Source: Lithospermum erythrorhizon (taxonomy: Eukaryota; Streptophyta; Magnoliopsida; Boraginales; Boraginaceae). Taken from it: 64,000 nt of DNA. The position numbers and the translations under genes are program-made. The stretch covers positions 124,001 through 188,000 of the forward strand of contig JADFUC010001862.1 of the NCBI GenBank assembly GCA_019722365.1, read 5' to 3'. Positions 47,120 through 59,386 of this stretch are shown in pieces. Below the pieces are notes generated by a model, which was not told where the DNA came from, made no database searches, and saw only the letters and a program-made list of their open reading frames with translations. How positions within the stretch are numbered: position 1 is the stretch's first letter; each line of letters begins with the position of its first letter.

Positions 47120-47447
47120 AAAATATTAAAAAACTTTATAAACTAAAACCATTTTAAATTGGTGTGCTCAAAACATAAATAATACTATTGAAACTATAGT
47201 TCCTAGAAAATATAAGTTAAATATACATGTATAATTTTCTCATCACCCTATTAATTTATTATAGTAATTATTTTCGAATCTTGTGATTGCTTTTGTTAAA
47301 CTTCTAGAACATGTTTACACTACTAATAAGGAAAGAATATCAAAATTATTAGTAAAACTTACAAAGTTAACTTCTTAATAATCGAGGTAATCATGATTTT
47401 TATATCAGAATACTTAATTTTTTTTATTATGACAGACTTGGTTACTA

Positions 47448-47690
47448 ATAGATTCCCTCCATTAATTAAAGAATGTAATGTTTGGCTTTTCAATTATCAA
47501 AATTAACAAATTTTCTTATCATAATTGACATTCACAATTTTAATTTGGATAAAATTATAATCTTAATAGTAAAGTAGGGTGAAAATATTAAATTTTGATA
47601 TATTTTTACCAAATATTATAGAATATATTAAAAATATTTGAAGTCAAAAGATTAAAAAGGCACAATAGTGGTTAATTTAGAGAACAAAAA
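47448..47690. mobile_element. MITE of the intron family
   Basis: Starts gattccctccattaattaaag; interior tatcaaaattaacaaatttt, aattttaatttggataaaat, ttttgatatatttttacca, aatatttgaagtcaaaag in the same order as 38.9 and 45.3 kb. The right terminus is decayed. Confidence 0.7.
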
Positions 47691-47859
47691 TGCTAGATAA
47701 GATACCAAAGGAAGAAACATTGTCTTGTTTAAGATTCATATAGTTAAAGAGTAATTCTAAATTTCAAAAAATCATATATAAATGCAAGAAGGAAATGTAC
47801 ACCACAGAAAAAGAGAGGTCGACAAACAAATAATCAAAACGGGAAACAACAAAAACCAT

Positions 47860-49600
47860 TAGGGTCAATTGATCTTGATGAGGATGATGATGCAGCGAAG
47901 ATATTAAATTTCATAAAAACAAAAAAATAAAGATGGAGAAATTGTGAGTATTTGAGCATGGTGATTTAATTTTTAGATAATGAAGTTTAAAATAGGCAGA
48001 TAATATTTTCGGTGTTAACGGTTTCATAGTTTTTAAAACTGAAACTCTTTAGAATTTATAAAAGTTTATTTATTAAATTTTTTTTCTTTAACAATTTTTT
48101 GTTATATTTTATAATAATAACAAAAAAATTATGTGCAACAAATATGATAGTTTAGGAAACCAATAATAGATATTTCATTGATTTATATGAAGAATTCACT
48201 ACTTGAACACATCACTAAGAGAGACTGATATTTTCACCAATGTAAGATCATTATACAAATTCAACATTTAACTTGGAGAGATTTCATAATTGATGGTGGG
48301 TGCAATAAGAAAATGATATTATTTCATATTATTTTCTTTTAACTATTCATGACATTTCTTAGTTTAGGTAATAAAAAATGCTAGAGAAGATATTAAAGAA
48401 AAAATATTTGTTTGCTTAACATTCTTGTATTTGAAAGAAAATCTGAATTTGAAATTATCATGAATGGATAACCATTTATAATAGTGAAGTAGAATTATGA
48501 GCACATATCTAAATTTTGAAGAAAAAAAATACTATTACACAGAAAGACATATACATAACAAATGAAAGCCTTTCTGCTTATATTATATTGGAAAAACTGT
48601 ATAAAAAGAAGAAAAAAGCATTTACTAAGCCATTCACTAGACCAACTTGCATAAAATATGAAATTGAAGATATAATATAAGTACCAAGGTTAATATTATA
48701 AAATATAAATCGAGTACATTATAAAATAATATATGTAAAGAATATTGTTATTAGTTGGTTTGATGAGTCGTACTATTTTCTCTTCTTTTGTTATTGTCCT
48801 TTTTTTCTTTTTCCAGATTTTGGCTAACAAATGAAAGGGTAGTATATGTAACTTCTAAGTTAATGATATTAATGTTAATTGATTATTACAATTCTAAAAT
48901 TTTATTAATGGCTTCTTCCCCTTTCATTTATTTTAATTGATTCGATTATTTGAGTATGACAATTGAATACTATATACGAAGTAATAAAGTTTAAAATAGA
49001 CTAAGGATATTTTCAGTTGTGATAATTACATAGTTTTAAGAAAAATGACTTTGAATCTTATAAAAATTTATTTATTAGATAATTTTATTTCTCCATTATA
49101 ATCATTTGATAAATTGTCATTCTAGAGTAATACACACAAATTAAGAAGAATGAAAAGTAGTCAAAAAGTGCATTGAAAATTTAGAATGACAATTAATTGA
49201 AACTATATCATTGGTTGGTTGATAATTTAATAAGAAAAAGTAGTCAAAAAGTAACATTGAAAATGTAGAAGAACAATTTTTTATACTAGAATGAGAAGTA
49301 ATCATATCCAATTTTTTCAAGCTAGAATGACAAGTAAATGCCACCGGAGGAGTACATGACAACGTGAAAGTCTTCGAAAATAAAAGTCAAAATCAAACTA
49401 ATATGAACATAAAATAATTAATTGGTATACCAAGAAAAAGAATAGCTCGATATGGAAGAAGATGACAATGTAGTGAAGATATTAAGTTTTATAAAAAAAA
49501 ATAGAGAAGTTTTGATTATTTGAGTATGACACCATTTTTCGCTTAGTGAAGTTTAAAAAATAAGAAGATGTTATTTTTAGTTCGGCCACAATGAAAGACC
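47860..49600. repeat. Local repeat present three times
   Basis: Copies at about 47870-48110, 48945-49110 and 49445-49590 share gatgatg.c/gacaatg, a gaagatattaa.ttt.ataaaa block, attatttgagtatgac, agtgaagtttaaaata, and (two copies) tagtttt-aa, cttt.aatttataaaa.tttatttatta. Between the last two, 49141-49340 has its own duplication around aaaagtagtcaaaaagt. No coding capacity. It may be a degenerate non-autonomous element. Confidence 0.6.
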
Positions 49601-50300
49601 ATACTGCATTTATGTTCCACCGGTGCAACCATACCGACCCCATACATAATTTTCATTATGAAATGAATTACTTCCTAGACAGTCATGCCAGCAGTCGACT
49701 GTTTTAGCCCCTACCACTAAAAGCATGGCGTGCAAGCCTCTGGCTGCGGCAATTTCACTAAAAATAGCCTGCCTTTCCAGCCTTTTCACTTCCTCCTACC
49801 CCTGGCTCACAGCCCCCCCATCCCCCCGCCGCCTCCCCCTCGGTCATTCACATTACAAATCCTCATCCACCGCCTCCTCCTAATAATGTACTCCTCTGAC
49901 AACAACTAACCACCAACACCACCCATCGCCAGTAAAACCATAACCCTCTATTCCCTAACCACACAAATACTAATCTTTTACCCCCTACCTTCAAACCCCC
50001 ATAATTCACTAAATAAAACTGAAACAACAATTGATAAAACTAAACATACAAATTCAATAAAATATAATAAAGACTCAAACTTTATGGTGTCAATGCTTTT
50101 TCACTTTCAAATGCTTCCCAGAGTCATAAATCAGAATAAGAGTGGAAATTGGCTGATGGGCACTTTAAATTTGATTAATTTTGCAGAAAGATGATTAAAC
50201 ATATTCAAATAACTATTGGAAAAATTGCTTTGGGTAATTTATATTGAAATCGTGGAGGTTTTTAGACGATAAGCCATAATTGTTTTCAATTGAAATGTAC
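49600..50300. other. Intergenic, with a C-rich tract
   Basis: 49795-49850 is markedly C-rich (cccc runs) in otherwise AT-rich DNA. No gene recognised. Confidence 0.4.
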
Positions 50301-50309
50301 TAAACATCC

Positions 50310-50850
50310 TCGATTCAATGGCGACGGGAAGATATTTCTTTGGGGAAACAAGAGTGAGGTATTTTATTATGATTTTCTGATTTTTATATTAAAAAAAAAA
50401 CAAGAAATTATGTGTAGATTTTTGTGACAAGATTGGGATCGGGCAAAGTGGCGTAAGTGGAAGTTTATGAGAGGAATTCGGCGGAGAGTTTTGAGAGCGG
50501 GAGAGGGAGAAGCCGGGAGGAGGAGTCGGGTTCTTGGGGGCGGTCGTCCGAGGTTTCAAGGCGGAATCGTGGCGCCAATATCGTTAAGGCCTGGACGAGA
50601 TTGAAGAATTTTCCGGCAGCCCAAAGCGCGCTTTATGGGTAGAGAAGGATACGGAGGAGTAGCCGGAATTGTAGAGTTTTGGCGGCGCGGTAGTGGGCTT
50701 CGCTGATAAAGCGGTGGCGGCAGGTGGACGGGGTATTTGTGCAGGTGGGGCGGGTGAGTGTAGTGGACGGGGTAGGAAGCACGGTCAGCGAGATGTGGGT
50801 AGTGCTAAAGCGAGGCGCGTGAGGGGCGGGGGCAACACTATACAATTTTT
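50310..50850 (+). other. GC-rich island with a possible small exon
   Basis: 50460-50642 is open and encodes a basic, Arg/Ser/Glu-rich peptide ending KAWTRLKNFPAAQSALYG before a stop. Composition is far more GC-rich than the flanks and the C-terminal end looks protein-like, but there is no in-frame ATG and an in-frame stop precedes it (50454). An upstream ATG at 50319 opens only 20 codons. It may be the last exon of a small gene or a captured fragment. I do not recognise the protein. Confidence 0.25.
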
Positions 50851-50859
50851 TAGTGAAAT

Positions 50860-52165
50860 GACAATTTTGCCCTTAATGAAACTTCCTAACTACTACACTT
50901 GCAAATGTGGCGGGCAAAATAGTTGGTTTCCACACCCTATACTTTAGTGTTGTGATAAAATAGTCATTTTACCGTGACATGTATTTTAGGGGTAATATAG
51001 TCATTTTACTAATGAAATTTAGGTGTAATGGGAAAGCCTGTGAGGTGCCTGTGACACTAAAAAAAGATATGAATGTTTATGAAAGCTTGTATGCCACTGC
51101 ACACTAAAATAGCATAGGCCACATAGACACTAAAACCATAGTACATGGACCTTTAGTCACTCAAGCCTTTTAGTTTTTCTCGATTACATAATTTTAGGGA
51201 AATTAATAATGTTTAGTATTTATGTAAATTTTATTTATTAGATACATTTTTTACCTATTATAATTTTTGGTTATATTTATAATTATACCAAAGAAATTGG
51301 TCATGTGTAACAAAGCTATCACGCGCACGTACATCCTTTCTACTAGTAAAGATAATAAGTTCGAGTTTCATCAATACTTATTTGGTCGAGTTTGTTATAC
51401 TAAGCTCCTATCAATACTTTTTTCGTCGAGCTTGTTACACAGAGCTTGCCTAGCGCTGTTTATCCGACTACTGTGATTTCATGTGCTATTACGCACAACT
51501 CAAGGTTCACCTAAAATGTACCAATTTAGAAAGCCGTCAGAAGTTCCTCGTTACAAAAAGGAAAAACTTTGATTCTCCCTCCCCTGTGGTTAAAGTTAAA
51601 TTTGTGTTCCATCCTAAAACTAATTGATGATAAAAAGGAGCGACGTACGGGTTCCCGACATTTGGCTGAGCCTCAGGTGAAAAAAAAAAAAATCGAGGCC
51701 TCTTTAATATAAATGGTAAAATTTTAATTAGAAGTTTTATCAAATAAATTAAATATAAGATTACAAAATAAATAAAAAAATTACTTTTCAAAAGATTTTA
51801 TGGTATCAAATAAAATACCTAGTTTTATTTATTTGTTTAAAATAAATCAGCTTAAATAGATTCTCATTATTCAAAATATTTTTTTCCAAAAATTTTGTGA
51901 TATTTCAATCTAATTATTATTTATTACAACATAATGATTTGTTATTCATAATGATTTGTCACAACATAATGATTCATTAGGAATAAATATTTTCAAAAAA
52001 TGAAACACTAATACGGACGCTATAACGAATGTTACAAAATTAAACAAACTATAATTTGTAAGTTTGTAGACAAAAATATGTTAAAGATTAAACACGTGCG
52101 AACATTGATCAATTTTGTTTAGTATGGTCACTGGGTTTAACTGAACTATTAAGTAATCTCGTTGG
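50860..52165. other. AT-rich intergenic, nothing recognised
   Basis: Short runs of tagtcattttac and similar words recur near 50860-51020. No gene or terminal repeats found. Confidence 0.4.
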
Positions 52166-52495
52166 GGAAAGCATGCGACGAATCCCCTAAAAGTCATAAT
52201 AGGAGCTGAAAAAATTAAAAATTAATAAAATGATATTTTTTCATCCCCTAAAATAACTTGAGTCCCTAAAAAAATTACACATCCCAAATTTGTACTAATT
52301 CTCTATATTATTTATTTATTTATTTTTCATTATTGAAAATCTTGGAAATACTTGATTTTTAGGGTTTTGGGTGAATAGAGGACACCGTTAAAGTACATAA
52401 GCATAAAAAAGTTTAGCCTCTAAAATAAAAAAGTGATAATTATGGGTACATTTTAGAGAAAATTTTATTGAACTATGTACATGCTCTTAGCTAGT
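52165..52495. mobile_element. MITE, inverse terminus shared with 19.68 kb
   Basis: The left end ggaaagcatgcgacgaatccc then cctaaaa and right end tgaactatgtacatgctctt pair as imperfect inverted repeats (agcatg..ac). The 19.68-kb element begins gagcatgtacatc...cctaaaa, so both belong to one family, probably hAT-like. Confidence 0.5.
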
Positions 52496-54165
52496 TATCA
52501 ATTATCAAGTTATAAGTCTATAACGACTTAGTATAATTTTGGGGTCCTTTCGGGCCATGCGCGGTTGCACCACCTAAAATACTATTGTGCCGGTATTTAT
52601 GATTATGATTATATTAATCAGTCTTAATTATATTGAAACTTTCTTTGATGTAAGACTGAATTCTTCGTAACTACATTAGCTTAATACAAAATATCAATGA
52701 AGATAAATATGTATATTCAAGTTCAAATTTGATTTAGTACTTATTTGAAACTTGATCATCATTGATCATTGCTAGTCAAGTACAATGATGGAATTAGGGA
52801 AAAGTTAGAGGCACATCAGGCAATAATCTTGCCTAATTTTTTTTTTTTATAAAAAATTAATGTTAAGAAATATGCAATTTTATCGAGATGCATACCGAAT
52901 CGATCGTGTTATCGACCACTCACCTAGTCTATTATTTTCTCCGCTTTTTTTATAGTTGTCGCTGAGCCAAATTTTTTATTTTTTTATATAGTTGTTTTGA
53001 AGCATAATAAATAGTTTTCAATGTACTTTTACTACTTTTTCTCTTGAAATAAACAACCAACCAATGATATTGTTTAAATTGATTGTTATTCTATATTTCA
53101 ATGTACTTTTTGACTACTTTATCTTTTCCTTAATTTATGTGCAAACTGCTAAAATGATAACTAAAAAAAAAATCGGAGGGAGTATTAGACATATGTATCC
53201 ATATCGATCTCTAACCATGAGTAATACTTATGACCTTAAAGTTTTTTAAGCCGTGATGCTTAAAGTGGGTATATTTGTCATTTTCACAATTAGTTAATTG
53301 ATCTTGTAATTAATTAGAAAAAAGAAACCAATCCCCCAATTCCCTCCCGTGAAATCAACCCTAATCTATATCCCCTAAATTTTGCTCTCTTCTCTTATTC
53401 ACTCACCAATCTCCTTATAAAAGCTTCCAATTTAAGACCATCTTCACACCATCCCCATTGACCCAAGAAATTCTCCGTTAGTCCCTACCAAAACTCCTCG
53501 TCGCCCAACCAAAACACATCTAGCTCTTCCCCACCAATGCAATTCCTACTCCCCATTAAAACTCAATCCAAGAAACCTCAAAAATTATAACTAATATAAA
53601 ACCTTCAAGCTCCATGACCCACATAAAAAAGGAATGTCAACACCTACTGAAAATCGAACTAGAGGTCAAAGGACCCGGAAAATTGAGAAAGAAGGTTAAT
53701 AATTTTTTTATTCTTTTTATACTCATGAATTATCATCATAAAAGTTTAATTTTTGGTATTTTGTTTGGTTGAAAATTGAATCTCTACATTCTCTCACCAT
53801 AAATATATTTTGGAGAAGAAAACTCATTTTTAGTTAAAATGAGCAATTTGACATCAAATTTATTTGTTGTGTATGATTATTTTTGTGTCGGCAGATGTCA
53901 AGCGCAGAACTATGTCGCTTATATATTTGGTTATCTGCTAACATATCATAACCCAAAATCTTTATTTTGTGGGGTATGGTGGATCATGTATGTATACATT
54001 CAAAGATGTTATGAGTCTTAACCCACTTTTACTTTAGAGTGGGTTATTAACGGAAAACATGAGTTCGTTTTGCTATTAAATTGTTAGGGTTTTGTTGTGC
54101 ACAACACAAGGGTAATTTTTATTAAGTTTTTTTCTTTCTATTTTGTTGTATTTAATCTCATATGA
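52496..54165. other. AT-rich intergenic, nothing recognised
   Basis: A fragment of a Stowaway end (cggagggagtatt) lies at about 53174. 53330-53640 is C-rich and leader-like on the plus strand, but no convincing open frame follows it. Confidence 0.35.
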
Positions 54166-54169
54166 TGTT

Positions 54170-54510
54170 TGCTATGCAGGAATGAAATATCCTTTAACGA
54201 AGAACAATCATTGGGTTAAGCGCAGGTATCAATATAATTACATCGACATGACACATGTGAATTATACAGAAGCAATATAATAACCACGAGCACATTGCTT
54301 CTATATGGGAACCAAATATAATTACTAATAATACTTTAATATAATTACCACGATAATGATATTGGTGGGTTATGTGATATCAATATAATTACTAATGAGC
54401 AATTTAACCGCGGGTTATGAGTAATTAAATATAATTAGTCACGATAATAAGACCGGGTGTGTGTTATGGGTTATAATTACCATGATAATAAAACTAGTGG
54501 ATTATGAACT
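54170..54510. repeat. Imperfect array of ataattac..cgataat units
   Basis: Seven or so occurrences of aatataatta, five of accacgataat/catgataat-like words and four of ggttatg alternate over 340 bp. The period is irregular (about 40-70 bp). Confidence 0.55.
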
Positions 54511-56540
54511 TCAATGAAAACAAATGTAAATAAGGACACGATATACAAGAAGAAACCTCAAAAATGAAAAATATAATTAAGGTTGATTTTTAGATTGATT
54601 TGAAAAAATGGATGAATTGAAATAATTGGATGATGAGAGAAAGAAAGCAGAAGTATTATGTGTTGCTAATGAACATGATCATTTGTTTCATGTTTAAGAA
54701 ATAAAGTGGAAAGAGTTGGTTTTTGTCATGATAAAAAACTAGAAAAAATTAAATATATTTCAATTGAAAAGTCAAATCTGAAAAATAAATAAGGAAATAA
54801 ATCTTCAAATTTAGCTAGGAATAAGAAATTAACTCATTTAGGAAGTAATCATAGACAATCACCAGATTTTTATATCTTAATCTTGAGGTTCCAATTAATT
54901 CATAATTTACTGTATGCCTAAATTAACCCTGACAATTAATGGCCAACAGATCAAATTTATTGTTGAATTGACTAATCTTGAGAACAATTTAAGTACAAAA
55001 TTCTGCCTAAAAGCTTAAACTCATATGCGTAGTCTCTATCGATCTCAATGATTTTCCTTAAAAAAATATTTGGTTCATCCTTCATAAATATTTTAAATTG
55101 TTTCTTAATTTTCTCATATCATTTGGTTCGTCATCACTATATAAAAAACCTGAATCCACCACTAATCGAGAACAGAACACTTTTTTTTTATTTTTCGTTT
55201 TTAAGTCATTAAATGTGTTGTCTTACATTTTAGAATACCATCCTTTCGGAGTTGTGATTGGGTGACTAATACTCCTCCATGGCTCTTCTCACATTGATGA
55301 TCACAGAAGCAAAAAAAACTCGTACAGAAATTAGTTACAGGACTTGCATGGAATAAATGGCAAAGAAGAACAATATTGATAACATATTTTGTTCTTGGAA
55401 ATATAGATAACAAATAGATTTACCAAACTTTTTTTGTTTCTTGTTCACTAATTTTTCAGAATGCGAAAAAACTTAAACAAGTGGGTAGCCAAATGCAACC
55501 ATAATTTTTATCAAACAAATTATCTATGAAATCATTAATTAGAAAGTAATAATAATCAATTATTTATTGTACTCCCAAAAGAATTCCCATAGATGGCAAA
55601 CTTTGTGCCAATAAATATCTTTTGGAACCTTTGCTTGCACTCTTAATACTGGAATTGTAAAACATGATAAGGCTTGAACATAGCTTTGTTGTTTGAACAA
55701 CGATTGCTTCCTTATCAAATGTCTCACACATCCAACTTTTACCAAGTCACTGATTTTGACAGGCTGCCAAACATGGGGAAAAAATATGAAATTAATGTCA
55801 TAATAAATTGAGAAACAATATGGGCAAAGTTCTGTCTCTAACGAATGTAGATGACCTCTATGGCCAGACCAATCCACCTAACATGTGACCATTTTGGCAT
55901 TATATTACAGGTAGTAGATTTATCCATTAAAAAAAAAACCTAATACGGAGTATTATCTTAAAATTTAGAAATGCATTGGTACATTGTTACAAGTGAAGAG
56001 CTAATTAGTCGGATCCTCCTTTACTATCACTTCATTTTTAAGCATTAACTATGCATTTTTTTTTCTAGCGTATTCCTTGTACTATTTTTATTTTTCAAGA
56101 TGGGGCCTCGGACTCGCTTTTGACATGAAAATAAGGATAAAAAAAAAACTACACAATTATTAAATTTGTAAGGTATATTTTAATATATAATTTAAATATA
56201 TAGAAACCGCTATAATAATCTGTTATCGTCATAAGAAATTATTTTATTATTTTTATAATAAAATTATAATGAATTTTTTTAAAAAAAAAAAATCCTAAAA
56301 GAAATAAGATGAAAAAGTTACCATGAAAAAAATAAAGATACAGGACTGTGAAACAACTTTTTATTTTCTCTTGGTGATAATTATGAGTATTACGAGTATA
56401 TAATATTTTTATTAAAGAAGCCATGGCACTTATTCATTGTGCAATTAAGTACTACGAAGAAGTTACTACAGAAAATTAAAATAAAAAAATTATTAGAGGG
56501 TAAAATAGAAATACATTGTTCTCACTTTCAGAACCGCTAA
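54511..56540. other. AT-rich intergenic, possible decayed fragments
   Basis: The longest minus-strand frames are 55413-55201 and 55877-55560 (105 codons, Cys/His-containing). Neither matches a family I know, and both lack neighbouring exons. I treat them as fortuitous. Confidence 0.35.
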
Positions 56541-56554
56541 TCCACCCTCGCACG

Positions 56555-57260
56555 GGGCTTATATATATATAAGAGGCAGTATATTAAAATTACATACTCT
56601 TTCAATTTCATCTCTTTCTCTAACCCACCCCACCTCTACTCCCATCCCACTTATCGGCCCTCGGCAGAATCTTCTCTCCTCCCCATTTATTCTAAAAAAA
56701 ATAACAAGAACTACTCTAGGCAACTTCTTCGCATTTTTGTTCAAGATCTCAGAACCACCCCACCCCACCCACTCTCAGTCAATGCCCATTTGATCACAAA
56801 TTCAAGAATCAAAGATTGGGGCGTGGACAATCATTTTGGGACAATTGGACCAATTCGAGTGTAAAGATTGCAACCTTTCAGCTATTTGTTTAAGATCTTG
56901 TAACCCCAAATCCCCAAATTTGGCCGGAAACTTCCAAATTAGTCAGTGCTGATTTGATCACAGTTTAAGAATCAAAGACTAAAGTGGACAATCATTTTGG
57001 GACAAATTTGCACCAATTTGAGTGTACAGATTGCTAACTTTTCAAATGTTTGTTCAAGATCGTGTACCCCAAAACCCCAAATCCAAAACCACACTACAAA
57101 CAATAAAGTAGACAAGGACAAATTAACTCCTGGAACTAGAGTAGTTCTTGATATTTGAGAATACTGCTAATAATTATTATTTGTAGGGTGGGGGTTTTCT
57201 GTTGTTTGTATTTTTTTTTAGAATAAATGGGAGAGGAGTGAACTAAGTTATGGCTGTTCC
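56555..57260 (+). promoter_or_regulatory. Promoter-like segment with duplicated leader, no gene following
   Basis: ttatatatatataagag at about 56560 resembles a TATA box, followed by a C/T-rich leader. A segment of about 150 bp (gatttgatcaca.., aagaatcaaaga, ggacaatcattttgggacaa, gagtgta.agattg, gttcaagatc.tgtacccca) occurs in tandem at about 56780-56930 and 56946-57095. Part of the leader (ctcctccccatttattctaa) is inverted at 57222-57240. No long open frame follows, so this looks like the 5' flank of a gene lost to rearrangement or the plastid-DNA insertion. Confidence 0.4.
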
Positions 57261-57689
57261 AAAGGCATGCAGAAGATGTGCTTTTAACAAAGTTCTAAGT
57301 TGAGTCAAGTATACACACACCTAAAGAAAGGGATAAAATTAAAAATTATGTAATTTTTAATTATTATAAAGGGTTTTACATGTTAAATTATTTTAAAATA
57401 TATCTCATAAATTAATAATTTTATAGTTTCTTTTTTACCCTCGTTTTTATGTAAAAAACGGGTCCAGGGACCACCCCATAAAAGAAAAATAATACAAGGA
57501 CCACGCCAGAAAAGAACGCATACCAAGCACCCAACCGAAAATAAAGTAATAGTTCGTGGGCATCCGCTAATAAGCCGTGACTTTAGTGTTTTATTTCTTA
57601 ATTATGAACAATGGAGCAATTCGTATATTTATCTTTTGATTAATATAATGCATTATTATCCAAAAAAATATTTATGCTAAGAGTACGGC

Positions 57690-59084
57690 TACTATGTTAC
57701 GATCTACCCGGCCACTAGCCGTCTCGCTTTCGCACCCCCCGCTCATGTAACGACCGGGCATGGCCGCCTCCTATAGCGCCACGGGCGCTGCATAAGGCCC
57801 GAATTAATTCACCGCCGCATGGCTGATCGGGCGACATTAGCGGCTTCGATTTGCGGTGCGCAGCGTGCATCTAATCCCAACCGAGTATTGTGTTTGGGTT
57901 AGCCTCACTCCCTCACGGGATCGCGACCTTTGTGCGGCACGACGATTGACGCCATCCTCACATCTTCCTCCGACTTATCACCGGGCAAATTGCCTGTGGT
58001 TCCAAACTCAAAGATGGCAACTAAACACGAGAGTTGAGCTCAAGCGATTCTAACCCAACACCTTACGGCAGCACGAGCCGACGGATGATGACTATATGTG
58101 CCTCGCTGCCTCGAAGGCACCCCCTCTCTTCAAGAGGATTCATGTACGTAATGCCCTGGGGTAAGGCTCTTCACTTTGCATCGAATTAAACCACATGCTC
58201 CAATTACTTCAGCAGTCTCCCCTTCAATTCCTTTGAGTTTCATTCTTGCGACCCATTCCTAGGAGGATACTTGGTAATGCCAAGTAGCTACAAAGATCGG
58301 CACGGTCGATTTAACAATGCCTAGTATCCATCTAGGACTTTGACTACCGGGTATCTAATCCCATTCGGCCTCCCTAGCTGCCTTTCGTCGGCCCAAAGAA
58401 AGCTGCCATTGGTGCTCGATCTCACGATTTCACCCATTTACCGGAAATTCCTCTCGCCCCTACAGTACTCCTGGTAGTTTCCCCACCACATGTCGAGGGC
58501 TGAGCCCTGATTTGACGGGTGGACTTAAAACGCCACCTGGCTGCATTTACGCCAATCATTCCGGGATAACTCGCATCGCCTCAGATATCAGCGGTCAAGC
58601 AAGTAACGGAGTTTGCCGACGCTTTTATTCCCCATACACACGCTTCTTCTCCGAGTAGTAGTTCGCCCACCCAGGCCTTCTACCTTCACGCGGCATTGCT
58701 CCAGCCAAGCGCCCATTGCCGGGGGCCTCCCACCCTGGCCGCCTTCTCCCATAGGAGTCCTGGGCCGCTGCCTCACCCCCACCTGCCTAATCATCCTCTC
58801 GACTAACATCGATCATCGCCGGTGGGTAGCTATTGCCTCACCAACTAGCTAATCAAACGAGAGCTTCTCCCCCCTCCTCGGGCGGATCTCTGGCCATTTT
58901 GCTCCTCACCACAGTATTAGAAGTCGTTTTTTCCAGTCATGTTCCCTTCCCCAATGGCAAGTTTCCATGCACGCATTTCTCCCATCCGCCAATCGGAAAG
59001 ACCACTTCCCGGGCCCCAATTTTGCATGTGTTAAGCATGCCACCAGTGGTTCATCTTGGAGCTGTGATCGAACTCTCCATGAGA
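57690..59084 (-). pseudogene. Decayed plastid 16S rRNA (rrn16) copy
   Basis: Reverse-complement landmarks of plastid 16S are in order: cacgggatcgcgacctttg near 57915, ggttccaaactcaaagatgg near 57997, caattcctttgagtttcatt near 58225, gtatctaatcccatt near 58350, ttctaccttcacgcggcatt near 58679, attgcctcaccaactagcta near 58830, and the 5' end gatcgaactctccatgaga at 59066-59084. Length about 1.4 kb versus about 1.49 kb in plastids. Many indels break helices and the decoding region, so it is not a working rRNA. Confidence 0.9.
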
Positions 59085-59311
59085 TTCATAGTTGCATTAC
59101 TTATAGCTTCCTTTGTTCATAGACAAAGGCGATTCGAATTATCCTTTCATGCCATGAATAACTTATATCCACGCTATTATATTCGCCTCTCGAGTTCACT
59201 CCCAAAAAATATAGCCATATATGCCTCCTCGCTAATCAATTACAAGCCTCTTATCCATTCTCATTGAATCACGGCAGGGGAGCAAATCCAAATAGAAAAC
59301 TCACATTGGGT

Positions 59312-59386
59312 TTAGTGGATAATCAAAGTTCTAACTCGACGCACTTCCACCATGTCAAGCGACACTCACCGCTGAGTTATTCCCCC
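59312..59386 (-). pseudogene. Decayed plastid tRNA-Val (GAC) copy
   Basis: The reverse complement of plastid trnV-GAC is recognisable by ggataatca, acttccaccatgtcaagc (anticodon arm) and gacactcaccgctgagttat. It lies upstream of the 16S copy as in plastids. Insertions in the T arm (aagttctaactcgacgc) and changes at the acceptor end make it non-functional. Confidence 0.85.

Noticed and set aside
55560..55877. 105-codon Cys/His-containing minus-strand frame
   Set aside because: No family resemblance, no neighbouring exons and low-complexity AT context.
57690..59084. Functional or bacterial 16S rRNA gene, or contamination
   Set aside because: Landmarks and the adjacent trnV-GAC are plastid, and dense indels rule out a working rRNA or a fresh contaminant.
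58588..59267. Open frames of 73-144 codons over the rRNA copy
   Set aside because: They are chance frames across plastid 16S and spacer sequence.
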